From the NCBI GenBank assembly GCA_023846275.1, contig JAIUJO010000071.1, positions 1,839,846 through 1,903,845 on the forward strand: DNA of 64,000 nt, given 5' to 3'. Both the position numbers and the translations under genes were made by a program. Under the pieces are notes generated by a model that worked only from the letters and a program-made list of their open reading frames with translations, did no database searches and was not told where the DNA came from. Shown piece after piece: positions 25,684 through 37,200 of this stretch; position 1 is the first letter of the stretch, and each line of letters begins with the position of its first letter. This stretch comes from Vanilla planifolia (taxonomy: Eukaryota; Streptophyta; Magnoliopsida; Asparagales; Orchidaceae).

Positions 25684-26272
25684 GAAGGTAGCGGGATGCT
25701 TATCTGGCGTTAGCATATCCACTGTGAAGCGTTGCTATCGCCCTCTCAGTTGTTGGCATATTCGCTATAGTCCTTAGGCCTCCAAGAGCCTCATTTTATA
25801 TATTCTATCAAATCAGAGTTCCTCTATTTTAGTTCTAGTCACTGTAATAGATTCCCCATCAAAACGATTGTTCCAAGAAATGTAGTGTAGATGTAGAAGC
25901 TCGAATTAAAACTCTAGTGCTCAAGAGGAACGGTACAAAAAAACAGCAAGCTGTAGGATCAAGCAAAAGCAGCTTATGGCGAAACTATCTATATTACTTC
26001 AACCTACATAAGATGGAGAGCTCATTCAACATGAATCATGACTGGCAGTCTAGATAATCCATGACCAAATCCCAGGAGATTGACTTCGTTCGCTCTAGAG
26101 AGGTCCACTAAAAGCCAAACCATAGGGGCCCCCTTATGGGTATAGGGAACTTCTGAAGATTGAAGCAGCTAAACAGTAAGATGAATTTGCTAGGTAGAGT
26201 ATTCATCAAAAAACATAGGAACTAGTGCCCATGAGTACGAATAATAAGGAAGAAACCTCACTCACATATGGG
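25684..26272. other. Unique island of balanced composition, possibly organellar DNA
   Basis: About 590 bp with no TG/CA bias, moderate GC and normal CpG content, unlike both the satellite and the AT-rich retroelement islands. It joins satellite directly on both sides with no visible target duplication, terminal repeats or LTR. No open frame of 60 codons is present and I recognise no gene. Its texture resembles plant mitochondrial intergenic DNA, which would make it a nuclear organellar insertion; this is an impression, not an identification. It could also be a fragment of host single-copy sequence or an unrecognised transposon. Confidence 0.4.
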
Positions 26273-28629
26273 GGTTTGTGCACATGTTTGTGCGTGCATG
26301 TGTTTGTGTGTCTTTATATGTGTGCTTACATTTATGTGTATATGTATGTGCACATTTGTCTTTATGTGCATGTGCAGGTCTATTTTTGTTTATGTGTGTG
26401 TTAATGTGTGTGTGCATGCACACATGTGTGCATGTGTGTAGACACACTTGTGCATGTGTGTGTGTGCATGTGTACATATGTGTGTGTGTGCTTATGTGTG
26501 TATTTGTGCGTGTATGTGTGCTCGTGTTTGTGTATGTGCTTGTACATGTGTATTTGTGTCTGAGGAAGTGTGTGTATCTGTGTGTATGTATGTGTGTACG
26601 GGAGTGTTCATTTGTGCATGTATGGGTCTTTGTGCATTTGTGTGTGCCTTTGTTTGTTCTTATCTATGAGCTATAGTGTGTGCATGTGCGTGTGTGCCTA
26701 TTCATATGCTTGTGTGTGTATGTGCATGCATATGCATGTGTATGTGTGTGCCTAAGTGTGCATGCATGGGTTTGTGTGTGTATTCATGCATGCTTGTTTG
26801 TGTGTATGTGTGTGCTTGTGTGGGTGTGTGCATGTTTATGTGTCATGCAAGTTTGCAAGCATGCATGTGCATGTGTTTGGGTGTGCATGCCAATACAAGT
26901 ATGTTTGCTAATGTGCACAAATATACATGTATGCATGCACATGGGTGTATGCATGTGTATATGTGTACTGTGTGTGCTATATGTGAGTGTGTGCATGTTG
27001 TGCGTGTGTTTGTGCATGTATATCTTGGTGTGGTCACAGTTGTATCCTGGTGTGGGCATAGGTGTGTGTTTATGCATATGCATGTGTGCTTGTATGTGTA
27101 CACCCTTGTGTGTGTGCTTGTGTGAATGAACTCATGTGTGTACATGTGTGAATGTGTTCATGTGCAAATATGAGTCAATGTGTGTGCTTATGGATGAATT
27201 TGTAAGTTTGTGTGTGTGTGTGTGTGTGCATGTGTGGTTATGTGTCTTCACGTATGTGTGTGCATGTGGGTGCTTAAGAGTGTGTGGGTGTACCTATGCT
27301 TCTATGTGCATGCACATTTGTGCTTGTGTATCTATGTGTGGCAATGTGTGTGTTTTATGTATGTGTGTGTATGTGTATGTAAGTGCACGTGAGTGCATGT
27401 GTGATTGTGCATGTGTTTGTATTCATGTGTGTGTGAGCGGGATTGTGTATGTGCTTCTGTTAGTGCATGTGTTCGTGTGCATGTGTGCATTTGTGAGTGT
27501 GTATGCATGGGTGTGAGGTTGTCTGTGCATGTGCATGTGTGTATTTGTGTGTATTTGTGTGTGTTTGTGAGAGTTTGTGTACATGTGTGTGCATGTGCAC
27601 ATGCTCACATGTGTGTGTATGCAAGCACGTGTGTGCGTGTTTGTGTGTTGTGAGTGTGTGTCTATACGCATCGGCATGCATGTGTGTATGTGTGCTCATG
27701 TGCATATGTGCATGTGTGAGTATGCATTTGTGTATTTGTGTATATGTGCTTAGGTGTGTGATTACATGTGTCTTTATGCATGTGCATGTGGTTCTCTGTG
27801 TCTATGTCCATATGTTTGTGTTTGTGTATGTGTGTGCGTGTGTGTGTTGCTTTGCTCATACAAGTTTGTACACATTTGTCTACATATATGTGCATGTTTT
27901 CATCTGTGTGTGTGTGCATGTGTGCCCATGTGTGGGTGCACATTTGTGTGTGTAGGTGTGTGTGGGTGGGGGTGTATGCATGTTTGTTTATTTATGTTTG
28001 TCTAATAACATATGTATGTGTATGTGTGTGCATGTGCATATCTATGTGTCGGTGCCCATGTGTTGGTGTTTGTGTGTGTGTGTGTGTGTGGATGTGTATG
28101 AGTGTTTTTGTGTGTGCATGCATTTATGTGTAAGTGTGTGCACACGATCACATGTGTGTGTATGTGTGCGTTTGTGTATGTATGTGTGTGTTCAAGTGTG
28201 TGTGTTGTGTGTGAGTGCATGTGCTGTTGTGTGATTATGTATGTGTGTCTTGTTTGTGTGTACATGCATGTGCATGCGTGTGTGAGTATATGTGCACATG
28301 TATTTACATGTGTTTGTGTTTATACATACATGTGTGTGTGAGTGTGTGCATGTGTGTGCATTTGTCCTTGCATATGTGTATATGTACATCTCTGTGCATG
28401 CATAAGAGCTAATGCAAGTGTGTGTGCGTGTGGTGCATACTTATGTGTGTTCGTATTCACGTGCATTTATGTGTGTGTGGAATTCATGTTTAAGTGTTTG
28501 TGACTTGTGAGCATGTGTGGTTTTGTGTGTGTGTGTGTGATCACATGTGTGCATGCGTTTGTGAGTGCCTGTTTGTGTGTGTGTGCATGTTTGTGCATAT
28601 GTGTGTTCATATGCATGTGTGTATGTATT
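26273..28629 (+). repeat. TG satellite between the unique island and the second element
   Basis: Alternating TG/CATG satellite, TG strand on +. It contains a 22-bp local duplication near 27.04 kb. Nothing else is supportable. Confidence 0.9.
27022..27060 (+). repeat. 22-bp tandem duplication inside the satellite
   Basis: ATCTTGGTGTGG at 27022 is repeated as ATCCTGGTGTGG at 27044, a 22-bp period. It is distinguishable from background because the words break the TG alternation. Confidence 0.65.
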
Positions 28630-30136
28630 GAAGTGCATTTCAATGAAAGGGGGGAAAATTGCTAGGAATAAAGATTTAAACTTCTTGCAAATATATTTAA
28701 GGATGTTTAAATTTTATTTAAAGGTTTGAGCAAATCATTAAAATGATTTTCCACTAATTTTAATTTTGTTTTAAAACATGTTAAATTTTAAAACATTGTG
28801 TAATAAAAAAAATTAAATAATAATTAAAAATTATACACTAATGATTTTTAGGTGGTTTAGCTTGAAACCAAACGGACATCCACCCCCGACAAAAACTAGA
28901 CAAAAAAATACTCAAATAAGCCTTTTGCTGGAACATAGGTAGGTTAAACCCTCATAACTAACAAGAAAACTAGACATGCAACTATGACACTATAACTAAA
29001 TCAATGAGACAAGCTACAATAGTCTTGAAATGACAATAAAAGAAAACTATTCTACTGCATAAAATCAAAATTAATATGAGCAAAATCTTGTGCTTGAAGA
29101 AATGGTTAAAGAGGCACAAGTATGATGATTAAATGAATTAGGAGTTGATTAAATTAATAACTAAACTGACTCGAGAAGAAACAAAAATTCAAAAATTGGA
29201 TTTGACCAGGGCTATTAGACCTTAATCTAATCAAATGACTGGATCATGATGCTATGTGTTGATAAAAGATGGACCATGTGATCGTGAAATGGTATGATCA
29301 AATAAAGGATATTATCAAGCTTTATAAAAGATGAAGGAGATTAGAATTGTTTGATCATGAAATTATGTTATCAAACAGCTCTAGTTGCTGCCAAGGTAGA
29401 TCGCACAAAAACAAGGCATTACTTTAGTCTCACATTGCAAATAAGAACATGAATATCTTACTTTTAAAGCTTTGCATGATCTCTAAAGCCTATTTGGCAT
29501 TGGTTGCCCCTTGGTTTGCTTGAGAGATCATTACTCATGCAGCCAGCATTGCATTAGATATAATATGCAAATGCAGAATTGATGATCTAACCCAAAATGT
29601 AATAGTCTACTTGGGATTGATTACTGACGCTGATGACTGACCTATTCATTAACTCGAAGAGGTACTATAACAACCAAGTTAATAGGTTTGACAACTTAAA
29701 TATTCTTTTTATTAATTAATTAATACTATTATAACATACTTTTTATAATATGTTAATTAAGACTTTCAAATATATTATTAAGAAAAAATAATAATCAAGA
29801 TAAAATGAATCATAAATATTAAAAATTTAAATATTTTACTATAATGATTAATTTTAACTTAATTTATGTGACTTTTAATAAATATTTAAATCAAACTTAA
29901 CAATCAAATTAAAGTAAAATTGAATTTAAAATATACCCCTTGGTGGTTTGCCACACTAAGTAAGATGTTTTTTATGAGATTTGATATTTTCTTATCTTCT
30001 TCTTTTAGTTCTTCGATAAATTCATGCATCGATTATCTAAAACTTTGAAATTCAATTAAACAAAAATCAATAGAAATAATTATGATTTTTTATCATCAAG
30101 CAAAGCGCTATGATTAAGGTTCAGCGATACAATAAA
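28630..30136 (-). mobile_element. 3' LTR of the second copia-type element
   Basis: AT-rich block of about 1.5 kb that aligns by eye with 32443-34282. Shared landmarks are a G-run followed by a TAGGAATAAA block near the start, an ACATC(C/T)A block, a TGGATCATGATG block (near 29240 and 33367), a TAGAGGTCAT-type block, and the TGGTTTGCCAC block (near 29943 and 34096). It is about 0.3 kb shorter than its partner. The left boundary is soft by about 12 bp. Confidence 0.82.
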
Positions 30137-30147
30137 CTTCTTCTTTT
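30137..30147 (-). other. Polypurine tract of the second element
   Basis: The minus strand reads AAAAGAAGAAG immediately upstream of the 3' LTR, the position where the polypurine primer for plus-strand synthesis sits in LTR retrotransposons. It supports the placement of the inner LTR boundary. Confidence 0.65.
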
Positions 30148-30755
30148 GATGGTAATAAAACTTTTAATGAATTTTATAATATAATAAAAACTATTTATAA
30201 AACAAATATAAAATAATTAAAGAAAAACTCTCCTAACTCTTATAACATGGTTAGATTAATTCTTCTCCTTAATTTATGCATATACTTTTAATTTTTATTA
30301 TTTTAGCATTTTTGTTATCACTGAGAGGGACATAATCTAAATTTTACACTCTTTATAACCATAAGATTTTGTTAAATTATCACTTAATTAATGATCTATT
30401 TTTTGTAAATAATAATTATTTTAATTATAATTTTATCTAATAGTTCTAAGCATCAACTCGCTATCCAAAACATATTATTTAAGGAATATTGTTTCATTAT
30501 TGATTTAAAATTTGTTACAAAAGATTAATTATAACTATATCATCAATTCTAAAAATCAATCAAAAATTTACATATACCCTTTTTTTTAAGATAATCCTAA
30601 ATAAGTTTTAAATTTTTAAGATTTTCCTCAACTACATTTTTTTATTTTATTTGAATCTTTTAATCTTAATTTCTTAAATCTTATTTTTTTCATCTATATT
30701 TGAATAATATTTTGTTAAAATTTATTCATCAAAGTTTACATGTATAATAATAGAT
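30148..30755 (-). other. Non-coding interior of the second element
   Basis: Very AT-rich, with no open frame of note and no similarity to pol that I can see. It lies between the gag spacer and the polypurine tract, where an autonomous element would carry integrase, reverse transcriptase and RNase H. Confidence 0.6.
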
Positions 30756-31200
30756 TTAAATTATTAGAATTGAGAACCAAGTCATTTTATGTTCAACACA
30801 TTTATGCATAATTAAGCTACTATTTTCTTTCATAATCCATGTAAAAAAAAGAAAATTTGGAATGAATATTAGTTCTAATCTTACATAAATGTGAAGTATG
30901 ACTCCATTGTATGCAATAATGGCATGTAAGCTTGTGATTATGACCATGTAAAATATCAACAAGTCTTTGGATATGAGATATTGTAGCATGTTGAGCACAA
31001 CTACTCTACTAATTGGTTTTACTTTTAAAAATGTGTTGTTAGAGTACAAAGATTTAGAATCACTAAATTTCTTAACTAAATATGCATGCACATTCAATTT
31101 TTGTTTTAAATCATCATTGGTCTTTTCCATATTATTAACATAAATGTCAACCTTTTTTAATTTATTCATAATAACTTATATATTCATTATGTTCTTCTCT
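30756..31200 (-). other. Gag-spacer coding remnant of the second element (fossil)
   Basis: Minus-strand open stretch (30756-31169) rich in Lys, Asp and Asn at its start, with coiled-coil-like spacing, then degenerating into hydrophobic sequence. It occupies the same position relative to the acidic gag tail as 18776-19246 does in the first element. It is non-functional. Confidence 0.6.
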
Positions 31201-31220
31201 TTTTTTCTTAGAATTTTTAT

Positions 31221-32430
31221 TCAAGTTTTCAAACTTTTTACAAAATATAAAGTAATTATTGAGATAATTGTTTTTGAGTAATTTACCTTCTCACTTGAGA
31301 TAACACTCTCTTCTTCTTCCTCTTCTTCTCTAGCCATCATGCAAAACAATCCTTCATTTTTATCCTCGTCTTCACTTGTATTGGTTTCCTCTGAGTCATT
31401 CCAAGCTACTTCCAAAGCTTTCTTCTTCTTCTTTGTTTCCCATTCTTTTTCTTTTCAAATCTTTCTTACATAATAAGACATATTGCTCTAATATGTCCTA
31501 GTTATCACTTTCATGATAAATAATTTCTTGTTTTTACACACTCTTATTGGACCTTTGATTTTTTTGTCTACCTATAATATTAAGAATTTTAGACAAACCT
31601 CTAGAAATTAAAATAATGCCATCTTCATCGATAAAGTCCTCTTCTAAAATGCCCTCCTTCATCATAATGTTTTTTTATTGTTTCTTCTTTTTTGTTATGT
31701 TTTCTCAATTAATTCTTCTTCTTCTTTTTACCTTTCCATTTCTAGCTCATTTATCATATGCTTTCCCATCAAGTAATCTAATATCATCATGGAAATATTT
31801 TTGTTTACCGTGATGGTGGTGGTCAATTGATCATATTCTTTTGGTAAGATTCTGAGTATCTTCTTTGCCTATTTTTTCACAAAAATTGGCTTTCTCGAGC
31901 AAGTAAGTGCATTAGTAATATTAGTAAATCTTGTAAACACAACTTTGATGGAGTCATTTGAAAGCATCTTAAATAGCTCATAGTCATGTGTCATCATGTT
32001 TATTTCTTTTCTTAACTAAAGAGGTACCTTCATATCTTACTTCTATGTATGCCAAATTTTGTAAGTTATTCCTAAATTCATAATTATATTAAATTTGGTA
32101 GCATTCAAATCATAACATAAAATATTTATAATCTTATCATTTAATTGTACTTTATATTTTCTTAGTTTCATCCATTTCATAAAATGGTTTAGGTACCAAA
32201 ATACCTTATGCTTTTTTCCTAGTAAGAAAATCAAATGATGCTTAAAATAATTTTCATATTTGTCTATAAAAATATTTTAAAAGACCAATTATCCTAATCT
32301 TCTAATAGAGATAGTATTAACCACAAAAGAGTGGTGGCCTGTATGAAGAAGAACATTTACCAAAACTCACTAAAGCATCAATTTGAGTAATGGATCACTT
32401 AGAGAATTTCTCACAAGAAAATGACCTTGC
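31221..32430 (-). other. Gag region of the second element (fossil)
   Basis: Minus-strand fragments include a gag N-terminal-like block (32043-32234, with INILCYDLNATKFNIIMNL resembling copia UBN2 gag), a degenerate middle, a zinc-knuckle-like stretch near 31450-31520, and an acidic tail with DSEETNTSEDEDKNEG and CMMARE (31290-31415). The composition and order parallel the first element's gag. It is interrupted and non-functional. Confidence 0.72.
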
Positions 32431-32432
32431 TT

Positions 32433-32440
32433 TGATACCA
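32433..32440 (-). other. Primer-binding site of the second element
   Basis: The minus strand reads TGGTATCAAAGC from this point, one base different from the classic plant initiator-Met primer site TGGTATCAGAGC. It lies two bases from the inner end of the right-hand LTR, which is therefore the 5' LTR. Confidence 0.88.
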
Positions 32441-32442
32441 AA

Positions 32443-34282
32443 TAAACTATAATTTAGTAAGAGGGGGCATAAATTATTAGGAATAAAAATTTTAGTTTTT
32501 AATAAACATATTTAAAGATATAATTTATATGTTTTTTAAAGGCTTAAGCAAATCTTTAAAAATTATTTTATGCAAAATTTTAAATTTATTTTATAACATG
32601 TTAACGTTCAAAAAAATTGATTAATTGAAAAGTTAATGATAGTTAATCGATAATTTTTAGGTTGTTCAACTTAAAATCAAGCCTACATCTATTCTAACAA
32701 AAACCAAGGAAAAAAAATACTCAATATAACCCTTAAGGTAAAAGATAGGTATGTTAGACCCTGACAACTAACAAACAAATGAGACAACTGCTACCAAATT
32801 TCAATGAAATATGTGGGATAGGCTACAATAGATTTATAATAAAATATCAATAAAAGAAAAGCATTTGGTGACATAAAATTTAAAATAATATGAACAACAT
32901 CCTGTGCTTGATGAAATGACTAAAGATGCACAAGTATCCTAATTAAATTAACTAAAAATAAAGAAAATTATAATTTAGCTAATTTTAGAGCAAATAGAAT
33001 TTTAGGAATTTGATGACTAAAGAACATAGTAGCATATAAAAGCAATAATGGGAATGGGTTATGAATGATTGAAATGTTTTGGCTTGAAACCTTTTTTAGA
33101 TTATATAAAAATTCATCTACCCTTTTTGTATAAAAATTTCTCAATTTATAAATGTTTTGCAATGGCCAAAAGGACTTAGAAAATGGCAAAATAGTTATTA
33201 TTGTTTTACTACATTCATATATTTTAATTAAAAATTATTATTATTTTTCTAAAGATCTTAACTACTCAAAATACTAGCTAAAAGTGTTATTGCGTTGAGC
33301 TGTCAGATAGGAATGATTCATGGCTGTTTGATTAAGGTTGTTAGATCTGAATCCTAATCAGATGGTTGGATCATGATGTTATGTGTAGATAAAACATGGA
33401 CCATGCGATCACAAAATGACACAATCGAATTGAGGATATTATCGAGCTTTATAAAAAGATAGAAGAGATTAGGATCATTTGATAGCAAAATTACATAATC
33501 AAATGGCTCTGGTTACTCTTGTAATTCAAAAATAGATAGCACAAAAACAAGGCTTTGGATTAGTCCCATATTGAAAACGAGAATAAGAATACTTTGTTTT
33601 TAAAGCTTTACATGATCAACAAAGGTAGCTTATTTGGGGTTAGCTATCCCCTCGTTCACTCTAGAGGTCATGACTTTTATGACCAACTATGCATTACATA
33701 TAATTTATAGATACATGATTGATGATGCAATCTAAAACGTAATAGTGCATTCAAGATTGATTACTAACACAAATAAATGACCCATTCATTAACCCATGGT
33801 ACTATACTGAATGGGTTAATGAGTTTGATCAATTAAAAAGTATTTTACCAATTAATTAATACTACTATAACATATGTTTTGCAATAGGTTAATTAAAATT
33901 TTTAAAGATATGTTTAAGCTAAATTGATATTAAAGATAAGATAGATAAAAAATATTGAAATTATAAATTTTTTTCTACAATGATTAATTTTAACTTAAGT
34001 TGTATGCCTTCTAATAAATATTTTAATCAAACTAAACTTCATAATAAAAGTAACATTAAATTATCTAAAATAATATCCAAAATATATCCCTTAGTGGTTT
34101 GCCACTCTAACCAAGATGATCTTCATGGAACTTGATATTTACTAATTCTTTTTCTTTTAGTTCTCTCCTGAATACAAGAATTGAATACCTAAAATTTTAA
34201 AAATAACTTAAACAAATTTATTAGAAATATTTAAGATTTGTTATCAAATAAAGCACCATGGCTATGGATCAATAACTTGACA
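32443..34282 (-). mobile_element. 5' LTR of the second copia-type element
   Basis: AT-rich block of about 1.84 kb from the primer site to the start of TG satellite. It is homologous to 28630-30136 but longer by roughly 0.3 kb; the extra sequence lies in the 32.95-33.29 kb part. A short open frame at 32968-33189 on the minus strand is within the LTR and is not a gene. Confidence 0.82.
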
Positions 34283-37200
34283 TTTGTGTGTGTGTGCATT
34301 CAAGCATGTGTTTGTGCATTTGTGTGTGTGCATGCATACGAGCCTTTGTACGTTTGTGTTTATGCTTTTGGCTGTGTTTATACATTTGTGTGTGCGTGTA
34401 TGTCAATGTGAGTGTGTGTGTGATTGTTTATGTGTGTCTATATGCATGCTCATGCATGTGTTTCTGTATTTATGAGTGCGTGTGTGCTTATGCATGTGCA
34501 TGTGCAAGTCTTTGTACATGTGCTTACGTGTGTGTGTGAGCATGTGTCAATGGGTTTTCACTTGTTTGTCTATACCTATGTATGTTCATTAATGTGTGTG
34601 TGTGTATTTATGTACATATACATGCATATTCCTATGTTTGTGCTTACAGGTGTATGTGCATGTTTACATGTGTGTGTGTGTGCATATTTGCATGTGTGTG
34701 TATGTATGTTTGCATGGTCATGCATGTGTGTGTGCATGTGTGAGTGTATTTGTGTGTGCATGTTGATGCATTTGTGTGTGTGTATGTGTATTTCCATGGT
34801 TGTGCTTGTGTGTGTGTACATATCTATTTATCTATTTGTGAGCATTTTTGTTTATGTTCATAGAGTGTGTTATGCATGCCTATGTGTGTATGCACATGTG
34901 TGTAGGTGTGTGTGTGTGCAAGTGTTTGTATTTGTGTGTGCTCATGTGTGCTTGTGTGCATCTGTGTGCATGCATGAACACAAGTAGGAGTGTTTGTGTG
35001 TGCAAACATGTTCATGTGTTGTTGTGTGTGTCTATAAGCATGTTCATGTCTACAAGTGCATGTGTGCATGTGCATGTGTTTGGATTTATGTGTGTGTATG
35101 TGGATGTGTGCTTGCATTTATGCATGTGTATAAATATATTTATATGTGTGTGTGTGTGTGTGAATATGTGTGTACATGTGCGTGTGTGCATGCATGTTCG
35201 AGTGTGTGGGTGTGTGCATGTACAAAAGTTTTTGTGATTATGCTTATGGGCATGTGTGTTGGTGCATGTGCATGTATGGTTATGGATGCATGCATGTGTA
35301 TATGTGTAGGCATGTGTGTGAGTCTATATGTGTATGTGGGTTAGCATGTTTGTGTGTGTACATATGGGCATCTATGGGTGCACCTACATGTATGTGCTTG
35401 TATGCTTCGGTATATGTGCATTTTTTTTTGTGTGTATGCTCATGTGTGCTTGTGTGCATGTTTGTCTGTGTGTGTGTGTATTCATGTGTATATGAAAGTG
35501 TGTACATATGCAAGTGATTGTGTGTGTTGTTTTTCCTTAGTGTTTGTGTTTATTTATTTCTGTGTGCGTATGTGTGCATGTGCATGTGTGTGTGGTCATG
35601 TGCATGCATGTGTACATGTGCAACGTGTTTATGAGTGCATGCACATGTGTATATACATGTGTGTGCATGTGTGTGCATGCTATGTTTGTGTGCTTATACA
35701 TATGCATGTGAGTGGATGGGTGTGTGTGTATGTATGTGTGTGTATGAGCATGTGTGTGTGCATGTGTGTATGTGTTTGTATGCATTATGTATGGGTGCAT
35801 GTGTGTGTGCCTGTATGGTTATGTGTGTGTGTGTTCGTGTGTGCATGTGCATGTGTCTGTGTGTGTGAGCATATGTGCGGGAGTCTTTGTCTATGTTGAC
35901 ATGTGTGGGTGTCTACTCGTGTGTATAAGTGTGCTAGTGTGTGAGTCTTTGCAAGCATGTATTTGTGTGTGCATAGGTGTGGGTGTGTGTGCATGGGTGT
36001 GTATGTGCAAGCATTTGTTTGCTCATGTGCATGTATGTATGAGTTCATGCAAGTAAGGTTTTGTATTGATGTGTGTTTAAGTGTGTTTAGGTGCATATGT
36101 ATGTGTACATTTATGTGCATGTGCATGTTTGTGTGCTTGTGTGTGTGTATGCATGTCTATGCATGAGTGTGTGTATTGTTGTGTGTGTGTGCCTATGTGA
36201 GCGCATGTTCATGTGTGTATGTGTGTGTGCATGTGCATGTTTTGTGCATGGGTGAATGTGCAAGATTAAGTGTGTGCACGTTTGTAGATGTGTTTGTGTG
36301 CATTTTTATATTTTTGCACATGTGTGCTAGATTACATGTACATGTTTGTGTCTGTATCTACATATGTGTGTGTTTGGATGTATGTGTGTGCTTATGTGCA
36401 TGATGTAATGCGTGTATGTTCAACAGTGTGTGTGTTTGTGCATGTGGGTGGTAGCATTGGTGCATGTGTCTGTCTACATGCACACGTGCACGTGTGTGCG
36501 TGTGTGCTTCTGTGTTGAGGTGCTTGCACATGCATGTCAATGTGTGTGTGTGTGTGTGCATGGGAGTATGCATGTGTGCAAAATAAGTGCATGTGCACAT
36601 GCGTGCATGTATGTGTGTGTGCATGTGCGGTAGTGCATGTTTATGCGATGCATTTGTTTGCACATGTATGTGCATGGTCATTTCTATGTACTTATTTATG
36701 TGTGAATGTGTGTGTGTGTGTGTGTGAATTTGCATGCGTGTATGCATGCATTTATCTGCTCATGTGTATGTGTGTGTGCATGTGGTCGAGAGTGTGTAAA
36801 CGTGTATATGTGTGAGAGTGTGAGTTTGTGTAGGTGTGTGTACTTGTCTATGTGTATTTCTATGCATGCATGTGAGTGTGTGTTCATGTGTGTGTGTACA
36901 TGTGTGTTTTGTTATGCATCTGTGCATGCATATGTGCATATGTGTGTCTATGTGCACGTGCACTGTGTGTGTGCATGTGTATATGTGTGTGTGTGTGCTT
37001 ACATGTGCATAAGTATGTGCACAAGTGTTTCTATATGTATAAGTGTGTAGGTGTCTTTGTATGTTTATGCATGCAATTGCAAGGGTGAATGTGCATGTGT
37101 GTGTGTGTGCATGTGTGTGTATGCATGTGCATATATGTGTATGTACACTTGTGTGTGTATGTGTGTGTTGAGGAGGGGGTAAGGGAAGTGTGTGCATTCT

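Larger units (their letters stand above)
28630..34282 (-). mobile_element. Copia-type element with two LTRs and gag-only interior, broken
   Basis: Minus-strand element: 5' LTR at right (32443-34282), primer site (32433-32440), a gag-like interior, a non-coding AT-rich stretch, a polypurine tract (30137-30147) and a 3' LTR at left (about 28630-30136). Its interior is only about 2.3 kb and shows no integrase, reverse transcriptase or RNase H, so it is either a non-autonomous derivative or has lost pol. The frames are interrupted many times. The two LTRs have drifted apart considerably by eye, so insertion is old. The sequence CATTT borders both sides (28636-28640 and 34281-34285) and could be a target duplication, but the LTR ends do not then fit TG...CA, so this is uncertain. 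Confidence 0.85.

Noticed and set aside
31616-31813. Plus-strand 65-codon frame with a hydrophobic stretch, resembling a small membrane protein
   Set aside because: It is antisense to the gag remnant of the second element; the Phe/Ser-rich sequence is the complement of Lys/Glu-rich gag codons.
28636-34285. CATTT at both borders of the second element as a 5-bp target duplication
   Set aside because: Accepting it would give LTR ends that are not TG...CA, and CATTTG-like words are frequent in the satellite. Kept only as a possibility.
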